Shown here in pieces: positions 52,490 through 61,305 of a DNA stretch of 61,945 nt. The notes beneath the pieces are model-generated. The model was not told the DNA's origin, searched no databases, and was given only the letters and a program-made list of their open reading frames with translations. Both the position numbers and the translations under genes were made by a program. Where the stretch lies: the NCBI GenBank assembly GCA_964428185.1, contig CAYRXH010000006.1, positions 1 through 61,945 of the forward strand. Direction: 5' to 3'. The DNA is from CAYMAZ01 sp964428185 (lineage in GTDB: Bacteria > Bacteroidota > Bacteroidia > Bacteroidales > DTU049). The stretch's first letter is position 1; each line of letters opens with the position of its first letter.

Positions 52490-53281
52490 TTATTGAGCAG
52501 ACAGCAAATATAAACTGATTTTTGTTTCATACATTGCCAAAAAATAGGGAAGATTCATTGAGTATCTTTTTACTCCCTCAAACGGAGCCCCAACACGCAG
52601 ATCCCGCAACTGAATAAGATCAAATACCTGTACTCCTGTTTCCTTCAGGACAGAAAAACCATATTCACCACCAGAAACCACCTTGCCTCCCAAAATGGAG
52701 TGAGTAACCACTGATGCAGCATTATCGAGCACCATCACTTCTCCTGTTTCTGAATATAACAGGATGTGATTGGACCACAGGCACATTTCCGAGGGAACAA
52801 ACACATTTCTGCTTAGTTTTCTAAGATCCAATGATTGGAGCATCAAAGACCCTGAAGAACTGATCAGGTTTAAAGTCCCTGTTGAGCCCTCATACACCCA
52901 CAAGCCATCTCCTTCTGAAGCACATACAAGAAGTGGTTCTGCATACCCAAATTGCAAAAGATCCAAAGGGTTTCCAATGGGAGAAAGAGTATTGTCAAGA
53001 ACTGCTACAATCCCCGGTTCCGACCAGAGCACAATGATTTTCAGAGGATTTGAAACATCAACATAAGAAACAGTCCCACGGGTAAAATCAGAAAAATTAT
53101 TCAACAGTACTCCTGTTTGATCAAATTTATATATGACATTATCTCTGAGCAAATAGCTGTTTCCCTGATTGTCAATCCCGACCGGCTGATATTTCCCTTC
53201 GATAGTAAAAAGTTCTCTATACTGAGACATTAGTAAGAGTGGACAAAGAAATAACAGAAGCAGGGTATTAATTTTTTTCAT
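52490..53281 (-). CDS. secreted protein of unknown function, beta-propeller-like
   Basis: A 263-residue exported protein with a signal peptide (1-19). The rest is made of repeated short blade-like strands such as QPVGIDNQGNSYLLRDNVIYKFD, IVAVLDNTLSPIGNP and SGSLMLQSLDLRKL, with the look of a small beta-propeller. I know no name for it, though similar genes occur in Bacteroidota. Its ATG overlaps the 3' end of the GH3-like gene by 14 bases, and deoxynucleoside kinase follows after 20 bases. Confidence 0.65.
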   Translation of the reverse strand: MKKINTLLLLFLCPLLLMSQYRELFTIEGKYQPVGIDNQGNSYLLRDNVIYKFDQTGVLLNNFSDFTRGTVSYVDVSNPLKIIVLWSEPGIVAVLDNTLSPIGNPLDLLQFGYAEPLLVCASEGDGLWVYEGSTGTLNLISSSGSLMLQSLDLRKLSRNVFVPSEMCLWSNHILLYSETGEVMVLDNAASVVTHSILGGKVVSGGEYGFSVLKETGVQVFDLIQLRDLRVGAPFEGVKRYSMNLPYFLAMYETKISLYLLSAQ

Positions 53282-54800
53282 ACAGATGATTGATTATTGT
53301 TTGAATATCCCTGATAAGTTCAGGTGTATTTGTAAGTCTCGGAACCTTATGTTGTCCACCTAATTTCCCTTTTTCTTTCAGCCACTGATAAAATGAACCT
53401 TCAGGAACTTTCTGGACCAGAGGCATATCAAGAATCATATTTTTATATCTTTTTGCTTCATAATCAGAGTTGTAGTTTTTTAATGAGTTGTCGAGCATTT
53501 CAGTAAAAAAATTAAGGTCAGCAGGAGGGATTGTGAACTCAACGAGCCAGTGATGTGCAGCTTTTCCTCCTTTCTTTGCTTCTAAAGGTCCAGCAGTATA
53601 TTCACTGATGACAGCACCTGTTTTCAAACAAGCATCAGCAATTGCACGATCTGCATTTTCAACCATCAGTTCTTCCCCTGCAAGATTTATGAACGATTTA
53701 GTTCTGCCTGTAATTTTTATTCTGAATGGTTGTTTTGAAACAAATTCAACGGTATCTCCGATAAGATATCTCCATAGTCCTGCATTTGTTGAAATAACCA
53801 TTGCATAATTTATTCCGGTTTCAACTTCCTCAATTCCCATAGCCTTTGGAAAAGGATTTCCAAGTTCGGAAAGCGGAATAAATTCGAAAAAGATACCATA
53901 ATCAAGCATCAGCAGCAATTCTCCTGAGTCTATCACATCTTCTATTCCAAAAAACCCTTCAGAAGCGTTGTAGGTTTCCATCAAACGAGGCTTGGTTGTT
54001 GAAAACATCCTTAAAAACCTTTCTCTGTAAGGAGCAAAATTAACCCCTCCATGAAAAAACACTTCAAAATTCGGCCACACTTCATCAATATGGGTTTTCC
54101 CACTAGCCTTAAGCACATTCTCCATCAAAAGTAAAGACCATGAAGGAACACCGGAAATACTTGCAATATTCTTTTGAATTGTTGTTTCAACAATACGTTT
54201 AATTTTTTCCTCCCATTCATCCATGAGTGCAATTGAAAGATCGGGTGTTCTGATAAATTCTGCCCAGAATGGCAGATTCTGCATAAGGATAGCAGACAAA
54301 TCGCCCGTAAAATATTCCTCATTATTTACCTCGTGTATCGAATGACTTCCTCCCACTCCGATAGCTTTTCCAGTAAAAATCCCGGTCTCTGGATAATTAT
54401 TACAGTAAATTGCAAGCATATCCTTGCCTGCATTATAATGGCATTCTTCAATTGCCTCATAACTTACAGGAATGTATTTACTTCTGTCTGAAGTGGTTCC
54501 AGATGATTTTGCAAACCATTTTACTTCAGTAGGCCATAATACCTGTTGCTGACCATTTCTCACCTTTTCAATCCATGGTTTTATTTCATCGTATGTATGA
54601 ACCGGTACCTGTTTCTTGAAATCATCAATTGTATTGATCTCCTTGAATCTGTATCTGCTTCCGAATTCAGTATGGGATCCTCTTTCAATAAGTTTTGTAA
54701 ACCATTCCTTCTGAACTTCGTCAGGATACCGCATAAACAAATCAATCTGATGCAAGCGTTTCTTGATAATCCACGAAAAAATTGAGTTGATGAATTTCAT
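53268..54800 (-). CDS. GH3-family acyl-adenylate enzyme (auxin-responsive GH3-like)
   Basis: A 510-residue protein of the GH3 superfamily of adenylating enzymes. KSSGTTSDRSKYIPVS is the nucleotide-binding motif 1, LMETYNASEGFFGIED is motif 2, and RYLIGDTVEFVS is motif 3. KITGRTKSFINLAGEELMVENADRAI belongs to the C-terminal domain. Plant GH3 enzymes join amino acids to hormones; the bacterial substrates are unknown. I start at 54800, since the frame's upstream part overlaps the divergent gene region and shows no similarity. A TATATTTG box precedes it. It heads a run with a secreted unknown, deoxynucleoside kinase, kdsB and the HU/SPOR protein. Confidence 0.9.
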   Translation of the reverse strand: MKFINSIFSWIIKKRLHQIDLFMRYPDEVQKEWFTKLIERGSHTEFGSRYRFKEINTIDDFKKQVPVHTYDEIKPWIEKVRNGQQQVLWPTEVKWFAKSSGTTSDRSKYIPVSYEAIEECHYNAGKDMLAIYCNNYPETGIFTGKAIGVGGSHSIHEVNNEEYFTGDLSAILMQNLPFWAEFIRTPDLSIALMDEWEEKIKRIVETTIQKNIASISGVPSWSLLLMENVLKASGKTHIDEVWPNFEVFFHGGVNFAPYRERFLRMFSTTKPRLMETYNASEGFFGIEDVIDSGELLLMLDYGIFFEFIPLSELGNPFPKAMGIEEVETGINYAMVISTNAGLWRYLIGDTVEFVSKQPFRIKITGRTKSFINLAGEELMVENADRAIADACLKTGAVISEYTAGPLEAKKGGKAAHHWLVEFTIPPADLNFFTEMLDNSLKNYNSDYEAKRYKNMILDMPLVQKVPEGSFYQWLKEKGKLGGQHKVPRLTNTPELIRDIQTIINHLYEKN

Positions 54801-54822
54801 TGAAATCAGGGATTGAAGTGTA

Positions 54823-54830
54823 CAAATATA
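54823..54830 (-). promoter_or_regulatory. -7 promoter box for the GH3-kdsB run
   Basis: Minus-strand TATATTTG lies 22 bases before the ATG at 54800 and supports that start. Confidence 0.45.
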
Positions 54831-54927
54831 TTGTTTTTTTTGCACTTTCAGTTCTGAAAATTCTCGGGAAACTTCTATTTTTTGATTTTCACCACCAGAG
54901 TTGAGAAGCCGCCTTTTAAAAAAAGTG

Positions 54928-54935
54928 TATTTTTG
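54928..54935 (+). promoter_or_regulatory. -7 promoter box for the YfcC carrier gene
   Basis: TATTTTTG (TAnnTTTG) lies 18 bases before the ATG at 54954, and a TTG at 54901-54903 is 24 bases further up. It supports 54954 over the open frame beginning at 54882. Confidence 0.4.
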
Positions 54936-54953
54936 GAGCCCAATAATCAATGT

Positions 54954-56552
54954 ATGGCTTCATCAAGAAAATTTCCCCACACCTGGTTGATCATATTTAT
55001 GTTGATTCTCATTTCTGCCGGATTAACATGGTTTGTTCCCGGAGGAGAATACATTGAAAAAGAGACGGCAGAAGGGACAACCCTTGAATATCAACATATT
55101 GACAGTGAGGCACAGACATGGGAGATTTTTTCAGCATTTTACAAGGGATTTACCAAACAAAGCGGCATTATTATATTTATTCTGATGATAGGTGGTGCTT
55201 TCTGGGTTATTAACCACTCAAAGGCTATTGATGTGGGAATTTTTTCATTTCTGAGAAAAGCCAGAAGACTAGAACGCTATTCTCTATTCAAAAAAGCAGG
55301 TGTTGACAATATCATCATGTCTTTGATCATGATAGTTTTTGCATTGTTTGGTGCCATCTTTGGGATGAGTGAAGAGACCATTGCATTTGTGATAATTCTG
55401 GTTCCTCTGGCAATTTCCATGGGTTATGATTCTATTGTGGGAGTATGCCTAGTTTATGTTGCAGCTCATGTTGGATTTTCGGGAGCTATTCTCAATCCTT
55501 TTACTATAGGAATTGCACAGGGGCTGGCAGATGTCCCGTTATTTTCAGGGTTTGAATACCGCATTTTCTGCTTTCTGATACTTACCTTATTCACAATCGT
55601 CTGGGTGTTGCTCTATGCATCTAAAATAAAAAAAGACCCTCAACGCTCTGCCATGTATGAAGATGATGAATACTGGAGAAAACGAGAGTCATCAGATCCT
55701 GAACATATTCAATATAAAAAAACAGCTGCCTCATGGATTGTTTTTATACTTATTCAGATTGTTCTTGTAGTATTTGCCATGAAATATCCTGACACAACCC
55801 TTACAATTGGAGACCCTGAATCAATTGATGCTCTCAGGTGGCATGTCCCGGCACTTCCAGTTCTGGCTGGTCTTTTTGCTTTGCTCAGTATCTGGCTTTT
55901 GAGAAAATCATTTCATTTTTTTATCCTCAACATTCTGCTGTTTACTATTCTTTATCTGATTGTGGGAGTAATGGGATATCAATGGTATATAATGGAAATT
56001 GCTAGTTTATTTTTTGCAATGGGAATAATATCAGGGATTGCCATGAATCTGACTGGAAACAAAATTGTCAAATTGTTCATTGAAGGAGCAGCAGACATTC
56101 TTCCAGCAGCCCTTGTGGTTGGTCTTGCAGGAGGGATAATTATTATCCTTGAGGACGGAAAGATTATTGCAACCATACTCCACACAATGGCCTCAGCGAT
56201 GGAAGGGACTGGTCAGGTGGCAAGTGTTGGTCTAATGTATGTAATACAAGCTCTGATTAATGTGGTCATCCCCAGTGGTTCGGCCAAGGCAGCACTCACT
56301 ATGCCAATTATGGCGCCATTTTCCGATCTTATTGGACTATCCCGCCAGGCAACAATCATGGCATTTCAGTTTGGAGACGGCTTTACAAACATGATCACTC
56401 CAACCTCGGGAGTGCTTATTGGTGCTTTGGGAATTGCACGTATTCCCTTTCATAAATGGTTCAGATGGGTTGCTCCGTTTGTGGGCATTCTTTTGGTCCT
56501 GGGATTTTTATTGCTCCTGCCAACTGTGTTAATGGAATTGCCCGGCTTTTAA
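54954..56552 (+). CDS. YfcC family carrier (C4-dicarboxylate/short-chain acid type)
   Basis: A 532-residue inner-membrane carrier with about 12 hydrophobic segments. The signatures are WFVPGGEYIE at the N-terminus, GGAFWVINHSKAID, FGAIFGMSEETIAFVIIL and GFSGAILNPFTIGIAQG. The second half carries IPSGSAKAALTMPIMAPFSDL and FGDGFTNMITPTSGVLIG. This is the layout of YfcC/DcuC-like proteins in the ion transporter superfamily. Related proteins carry C4-dicarboxylates or acetate-like acids, and E. coli YfcC is tied to acetate metabolism; the substrate here is uncertain. It converges with infB. Confidence 0.9.
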   Translation: MASSRKFPHTWLIIFMLILISAGLTWFVPGGEYIEKETAEGTTLEYQHIDSEAQTWEIFSAFYKGFTKQSGIIIFILMIGGAFWVINHSKAIDVGIFSFLRKARRLERYSLFKKAGVDNIIMSLIMIVFALFGAIFGMSEETIAFVIILVPLAISMGYDSIVGVCLVYVAAHVGFSGAILNPFTIGIAQGLADVPLFSGFEYRIFCFLILTLFTIVWVLLYASKIKKDPQRSAMYEDDEYWRKRESSDPEHIQYKKTAASWIVFILIQIVLVVFAMKYPDTTLTIGDPESIDALRWHVPALPVLAGLFALLSIWLLRKSFHFFILNILLFTILYLIVGVMGYQWYIMEIASLFFAMGIISGIAMNLTGNKIVKLFIEGAADILPAALVVGLAGGIIIILEDGKIIATILHTMASAMEGTGQVASVGLMYVIQALINVVIPSGSAKAALTMPIMAPFSDLIGLSRQATIMAFQFGDGFTNMITPTSGVLIGALGIARIPFHKWFRWVAPFVGILLVLGFLLLLPTVLMELPGF

Positions 56553-56573
56553 ATTCAGAAAACTTCTAATCGT

Positions 56574-59393
56574 CTATAGCTTTGCCCTCTTCTCAGTAAT
56601 CTCGTATCCTTCAATAATATCGCCAACTTTGAGATCATTGAAATTCTCAATTGAGAGACCACATTCATATCCGGTAGCAACTTCTTTTACATCATCCTTA
56701 AAACGTTTCAGGGTTGAAAGACTTCCATCATAGATAACTATACCATCCCTGATAAGTCTTACCTTAGTGTTCCGGTTTATTTTTCCGTCAAGAACCATAC
56801 ATCCTGCAACAGATCCAACCTTTGAAATTTTGAAAACTTCACGGACTTCAACATTGCAAACGATTTTTTCTTCAATGGTCGGAGAAAGCATCCCTTCCAT
56901 TGCAGATTTAATCTCTTCAATAGCATCATAGATGACAGAGTAGTTTCTGATATCAATCTGTTCCTGTTCGGCAAGTTTTCGTGCATTGGCCGAGGGTCGT
57001 ACCTGGAATCCAACAATAATGGCATCTGAAGCAGAAGCAAGCAGAACATCGGATTCGGTAATCTGCCCCACAGATTTATGAATAACATTGACCTGAATCT
57101 GGTTTGTTGAAAGTTTTAGCAATGAATCTGAAAGAGCTTCAATTGATCCGTCAACATCACCTTTCACAATAATGTTCAGCTCCTTAAAGTCCCCGATTGC
57201 AATACGTCTTCCGATTTCATCCAGAGTGATATGTTTCTGTGTCCGGAGTCCCTGTTCTCTCAGCAGCTGCTGACGCTTGACACACACCTGTTTTGCCTCT
57301 TTTTCTGTTTCAAACACATTGAATTTATCCCCTGCTTGAGGTGCCCCGTTAAGTCCGAGCAACAATACCGGGGTTGATGGCCCTGCTTCACTAACCGCCT
57401 GATTTCTTTCATTAAACATAGCCTTCACTTTGCCATGAAAACATCCGGCAACAGCAATATCTCCTACTCTTAGGGTTCCAGACTGAACAAGGATTTTGGC
57501 AACATAACCCCTTCCCTTTTCGAGAGAAGATTCAATAACAGCTCCTGAGGCAAATTTATCAGGATTTGCCTTCAGATCAAGTAGTTCAGCCTCAAGAAGA
57601 ACTTTTTCAAGTAATAGTTCTAGGTTTACACCATGTTTCGCACTAATTTCCTGACTTTGAAATTTTCCGCCCCAATCTTCAACAAGGATATTCATCTGAG
57701 ATAGTTCTTCTTTTATTTTTTCAGGCTGTGCATTGGGTTTATCAATTTTATTGATTGCAAATATCATCGGAACACCGGCTGCTCTAGCATGATTGATTGC
57801 CTCAATTGTCTGGGGCATCACCTTATCATCAGCAGCAACAACAATAATAGCAATATCTGTCAGTTTGGCACCGCGGGCGCGCATTGCTGTAAATGCCTCG
57901 TGTCCGGGAGTGTCAAGAAAGGTAATTTTCTTTCCCTCCTGCAGATGAACCTCATAGGCACCGATATGCTGAGTGATTCCTCCTGCCTCACCTGCAATTA
58001 CATTGGTCTTTCTGATATTGTCAAGCAATGATGTTTTCCCGTGGTCAACATGTCCCATCACCGTTACAACAGGATGTCTCGGCAAAAGTTTATCTGGAGT
58101 ATCTTCTTCAATACCGGCATCTTCTTCTGTCTCAATACTCACAAATTCAACATCAAAACCAAACTCGTCGGCAACAAGTGTGATGGCCTCAGCATCCAAT
58201 CGCTGATTAATTGACACAAACAAGCCAAGATTCAGGCATGTTGAAATGACCTGATTTACATGTATGTTCATCATACTTGCAAGGTCATTGGCTGTGAGAA
58301 ATTCCGTCACTTTGAGAACATTCTTCTGCTTTTCAATTTCCTCAAGCTCTGCCTGTTGATGCTGGTAAACAATATCACGTTTCTGTCTTCTGTATTTTGA
58401 TGCTTTCGATTTGCCAGATGAAGTGAGCCTGGCAAGAGTTTCCTTAATCTGCTTCTGGATTTCTTCGTCAGATACCTCAGGCACTGCTTTTTCTCTGGAT
58501 CTATCATCCCCCCTGTCTTTTCCTCTGTTCTGAGCTTCATCGTTGTTACCTTTGTCAATTCTTTTTCTCTTCCGTTTCTTCACTTTTTCGTCATGTGAAG
58601 ATGCAATAGGAACTTTCCCTTCCTTAGATTTTTCTTTCTTTTCGGTTTTTTCAGGTTTTTTGGCAAACTGCTGAAGGTCAATTTTTCCTATGATGGTAGG
58701 ACCACTCAGCTTTTCATACTGGGTTTCAATCCTGTTTTCATCCTGTACAGGCAATAAATCTCCAGTTTCTTCGATGATTTCAGGAATTTCTGGTTCAGTA
58801 ATCGCTTCTGACACTACTGCTTCTTCAGGTTCAGATTCTTTTACTTCAGGAATTTCTTCTATGGCTTCTGCTTTTTTCTGTTTCTTTTCCTTTGGTTCCA
58901 CATCAATTTTTCCAACCACCTTGGGCCCTTTCTTTTTTCCCGGTGTCTTTTCTGCTAGATCTTCAGAAACAACTTCTGTAACTTCAGGTTTTTCTGGCTC
59001 CTGCTTTTCAGCAACAAGCTCTTGCTTTTCCTTTTTTACAGGTTCCACATCAATTTTTCCAACCACTTTCACCTTCGGTGATTCAACTTTCACTTGCTCA
59101 ACAGCTTTATTCTCCTCAGGAGATTTGTCTTGTGGGATTTTTTTCGGTTGCTCAGGAACATCTTCATTTTTTTCAATTCCTACAACAACTTTCATGCTTT
59201 GTTGCTTGATAATCTTTTCAGACTGAAATTCCTTCTGCAAAACTAAATACAATTCATTATCTATCTTGCTGGTTGCTTTCAGATCCTCCTTGATCAGGCC
59301 TTTCTTTTTCAAAAATTCATTGATGGTGGGAATTCCAATGTTGAATTCTTTCATCACTTTAATCACTAAGAACGATGTATTTTCCTGAGTCAT
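56574..59393 (-). CDS. infB: translation initiation factor IF-2
   Basis: A 939-residue GTPase that brings initiator tRNA to the ribosome. Residues 1-about 350 are a long charged N-terminal region with a helical start (LVIKVMKEFNIGIPTINEFL) and low-complexity Lys/Glu segments. Three short repeats with GKID lie at 112-115, 161-164 and 236-239. The IF-2 N2 and GTPase domains follow: VTVMGHVDHGKTSLLD (G1 at 447-454), DTPGHEAFTAMRARGA, AINKIDKPNA. The C-terminal domains end GDIIEGYEITEKRAKL. It is the last gene of the rimP-nusA-infB row. Confidence 0.97.
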   Translation of the reverse strand: MTQENTSFLVIKVMKEFNIGIPTINEFLKKKGLIKEDLKATSKIDNELYLVLQKEFQSEKIIKQQSMKVVVGIEKNEDVPEQPKKIPQDKSPEENKAVEQVKVESPKVKVVGKIDVEPVKKEKQELVAEKQEPEKPEVTEVVSEDLAEKTPGKKKGPKVVGKIDVEPKEKKQKKAEAIEEIPEVKESEPEEAVVSEAITEPEIPEIIEETGDLLPVQDENRIETQYEKLSGPTIIGKIDLQQFAKKPEKTEKKEKSKEGKVPIASSHDEKVKKRKRKRIDKGNNDEAQNRGKDRGDDRSREKAVPEVSDEEIQKQIKETLARLTSSGKSKASKYRRQKRDIVYQHQQAELEEIEKQKNVLKVTEFLTANDLASMMNIHVNQVISTCLNLGLFVSINQRLDAEAITLVADEFGFDVEFVSIETEEDAGIEEDTPDKLLPRHPVVTVMGHVDHGKTSLLDNIRKTNVIAGEAGGITQHIGAYEVHLQEGKKITFLDTPGHEAFTAMRARGAKLTDIAIIVVAADDKVMPQTIEAINHARAAGVPMIFAINKIDKPNAQPEKIKEELSQMNILVEDWGGKFQSQEISAKHGVNLELLLEKVLLEAELLDLKANPDKFASGAVIESSLEKGRGYVAKILVQSGTLRVGDIAVAGCFHGKVKAMFNERNQAVSEAGPSTPVLLLGLNGAPQAGDKFNVFETEKEAKQVCVKRQQLLREQGLRTQKHITLDEIGRRIAIGDFKELNIIVKGDVDGSIEALSDSLLKLSTNQIQVNVIHKSVGQITESDVLLASASDAIIVGFQVRPSANARKLAEQEQIDIRNYSVIYDAIEEIKSAMEGMLSPTIEEKIVCNVEVREVFKISKVGSVAGCMVLDGKINRNTKVRLIRDGIVIYDGSLSTLKRFKDDVKEVATGYECGLSIENFNDLKVGDIIEGYEITEKRAKL

Positions 59394-59450
59394 AATACTG
59401 TTTTGGTGTTTTTTTTCACTGTTCCCACTGGAATGGGTAAAAATACGAAT

Positions 59451-60689
59451 TTATTCAAATTCCTCCTTAAGAATTCTGATCACTTCCTGGACTGTCTCTT
59501 CTTCAAGGTCGGTACGTGTCACAAGTTCTTCTACAGAAATATCAAGAATACTTTTTGCAGTATCAAGTCCGATTTTCTTGAATTCATCAATAATCCACTG
59601 ATCAATTTCATCGTTAAATTCTTGAATATCAACATCTTCATTGTCCGGAGCACTGTCTCTATAAACATCAATTTCATATCCGGTCAATCTTGCAGCGAGC
59701 CTGATATTATGTCCGCCCTTGCCAATGGCAAGAGATACCTGATCTGATTTCAGATATACTTCGGCCCTTTTCTCTTCTTCAACGATTTTTATACTGGTAA
59801 TTTTGGCAGGACTCAATGCCCTTGAAATGTAAAGCTGCAGGTTGTTTGAATAATTAATTACATCAATATTTTCTTGTCTCAGTTCACGAACAATACCGTG
59901 AATACGGGAGCCTTTCATTCCAACGCATGCTCCAACAGGGTCGATGCGATCATCATAGGATTCAACAGCAACCTTAGCTCTTTCTCCAGGTTCGCGGACA
60001 ATATTTTTTATTGTAATGAGTCCGTCATAAATTTCAGGAACTTCCTGTTCAAAAAGTCGTTCCAGAAATTCAGGGGCTGTTCTTGAGAGTTCGATAATAG
60101 GTGTACCGCTTCTCATTTCGGCACGAACCACAACAGCACGTATGGTGTCTCCCTTTTTATAATTATCTGCCGGAATTTGCCCGGTTCTGGGTAAAACCAA
60201 CTCAATGCCCTCTTCGTCAAGGACAAGAATTTCCTTTCTCCAAACTTGATATACTTCTCCTGTAATAACCTCCCCAACTTTATCCTGATATTTTCTGAAA
60301 ATATTGTCTTTTTCAAATTCGAGAATTTTGGCATTCAGATGCTGCCGTATGGTAAGTATTTCACGTCTTTCAAAGTCGCTGAGCATAATCTGTTCAACTA
60401 AAATTTCATCCTCCAGCTGAATATCGGGTTCAATTTTGCGAGCTTCTGTCAAACTGACTTCAGAATTTTCATCTGTAAGATCCTCATCGTTGACAATGAC
60501 CCTTGTTCTGTATATTTCAAGGTCTCCTTTGTCAATATTGACAATGATATCAAAGGCATCAGAAGAACCATATTTTTTAGCAAGAAGATGGCGGAACACA
60601 TCTTCCAGGATTCGCATTAAGGTGTTGCGGTCAATGTTTTTGAACTCCTTAAATTCCGAAAAGGTTTCGACAAGGTTTAGGTTTTCCAT
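59451..60689 (-). CDS. nusA: transcription termination/antitermination factor NusA
   Basis: Binds RNA polymerase and modulates pausing and termination. The 412-residue protein has the N-terminal polymerase-binding domain (1-about 130), an S1 domain (VGEVITGEVYQVWRKE, VLPRTGQIPADNYKKGD), then KH domains (VGACVGMKGSRIHGIVREL, VSLAIGKGGHNIRLAARLTG). The short C-terminal acidic tail lacks the two repeats of E. coli NusA, as is usual in Bacteroidota. It follows rimP by 4 bases and precedes infB by 57. Confidence 0.96.
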   Translation of the reverse strand: MENLNLVETFSEFKEFKNIDRNTLMRILEDVFRHLLAKKYGSSDAFDIIVNIDKGDLEIYRTRVIVNDEDLTDENSEVSLTEARKIEPDIQLEDEILVEQIMLSDFERREILTIRQHLNAKILEFEKDNIFRKYQDKVGEVITGEVYQVWRKEILVLDEEGIELVLPRTGQIPADNYKKGDTIRAVVVRAEMRSGTPIIELSRTAPEFLERLFEQEVPEIYDGLITIKNIVREPGERAKVAVESYDDRIDPVGACVGMKGSRIHGIVRELRQENIDVINYSNNLQLYISRALSPAKITSIKIVEEEKRAEVYLKSDQVSLAIGKGGHNIRLAARLTGYEIDVYRDSAPDNEDVDIQEFNDEIDQWIIDEFKKIGLDTAKSILDISVEELVTRTDLEEETVQEVIRILKEEFE

Positions 60690-60693
60690 TGTT

Positions 60694-61140
60694 CTATTCT
60701 TTAAATGATATATTTAATTTTGCTTGTTTGATTGCATTATATTGAATTATCATAGGTTCAGCAGTTTGTTTTGATTTTCCAACAGGATTCAGTATAAATG
60801 AGTCCTGAGACGCACTCTCAATAAGTCCGGAATATTTCATTCCGTCAGCCATTACCACCGATATCTCACGACCGACATGATTCATATACTGACGGGGCAT
60901 CAGCAGTGGACTGGTCAGGCCATGAGAAGAAACCGTCAGCTCAAAATCCTCATCATCACGGTTTAAACCTGCTTCAACGTATCTGCTCACCATGACACAA
61001 TCATCTATGGTAACTCCTTTGTCTCCATCCAGATAAACAATGATGCTGTTTCCCGGCCGGATCTGAATTCCGGTAATAAACATGTCTGTGCCTTTGATGG
61101 CATCATTCACAAGCGACGTAATTTTTTCCTTCTGTATCAT
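60694..61140 (-). CDS. rimP: ribosome maturation factor RimP
   Basis: Helps assemble the 30S ribosomal subunit. The 148-residue protein shows the family features: an N-terminal KH-like domain with VYLDGDKGVTIDDCVMVSRYVE and LTVSSHGLTSPL, then an Sm-like C-terminal domain (GREISVVMADGMKYSGLIES). It opens the conserved rimP-nusA-infB operon, 4 bases upstream of nusA. A GC-rich hairpin and the tRNA-Gln gene lie upstream on the same strand. Confidence 0.93.
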   Translation of the reverse strand: MIQKEKITSLVNDAIKGTDMFITGIQIRPGNSIIVYLDGDKGVTIDDCVMVSRYVEAGLNRDDEDFELTVSSHGLTSPLLMPRQYMNHVGREISVVMADGMKYSGLIESASQDSFILNPVGKSKQTAEPMIIQYNAIKQAKLNISFKE

Positions 61141-61167
61141 AATTTCTGTTCAGTTCATAAAAATCAA

Positions 61168-61213
61168 GGGGCTATTAAGCCCCCTGTCAAAAATCTTCCC
61201 TCTTGATTTTTTG
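61168..61213 (-). terminator. two hairpins after tRNA-Gln
   Basis: Reading the minus strand from the tRNA: AAAAATC pairs with GATTTTT (61190-61213). Then GGGGCT pairs with AGCCCC around TTAA (61168-61184), followed by TTGATTTTT. Either could terminate the tRNA transcript or attenuate readthrough into rimP. Confidence 0.5.
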
Positions 61214-61284
61214 TTGTCCGATCAGGATTCGAACCTGAACAGGCAGAACCAAAATCTGCAGTGCTACCGTTACACCATCGGACA
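61214..61284 (-). tRNA. tRNA-Gln (anticodon TTG)
   Basis: The minus strand folds as a full cloverleaf. The acceptor TGTCCGA (61284-61278) pairs with TCGGACA (61221-61215) and is followed by an A discriminator. The D arm reads GGTGTAACGGTAGCAC, the anticodon stem GCAGA/TCTGC encloses the loop TTTTGGT, and the T arm contains GGTTCGAATCC. Anticodon TTG reads CAA/CAG glutamine codons. CCA is not encoded. Confidence 0.95.
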
Positions 61285-61305
61285 TTCAAAAATCAGTGTG
61301 CAAAA

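Noticed and set aside
58690..59226. 178-codon plus-strand open frame rich in Ser, Thr and Phe
   Set aside because: It is the antisense of the Lys/Glu-rich arm of infB; GAA/AAA codons read as TTC/TTT on the other strand give long open frames. No start signal or similarity.
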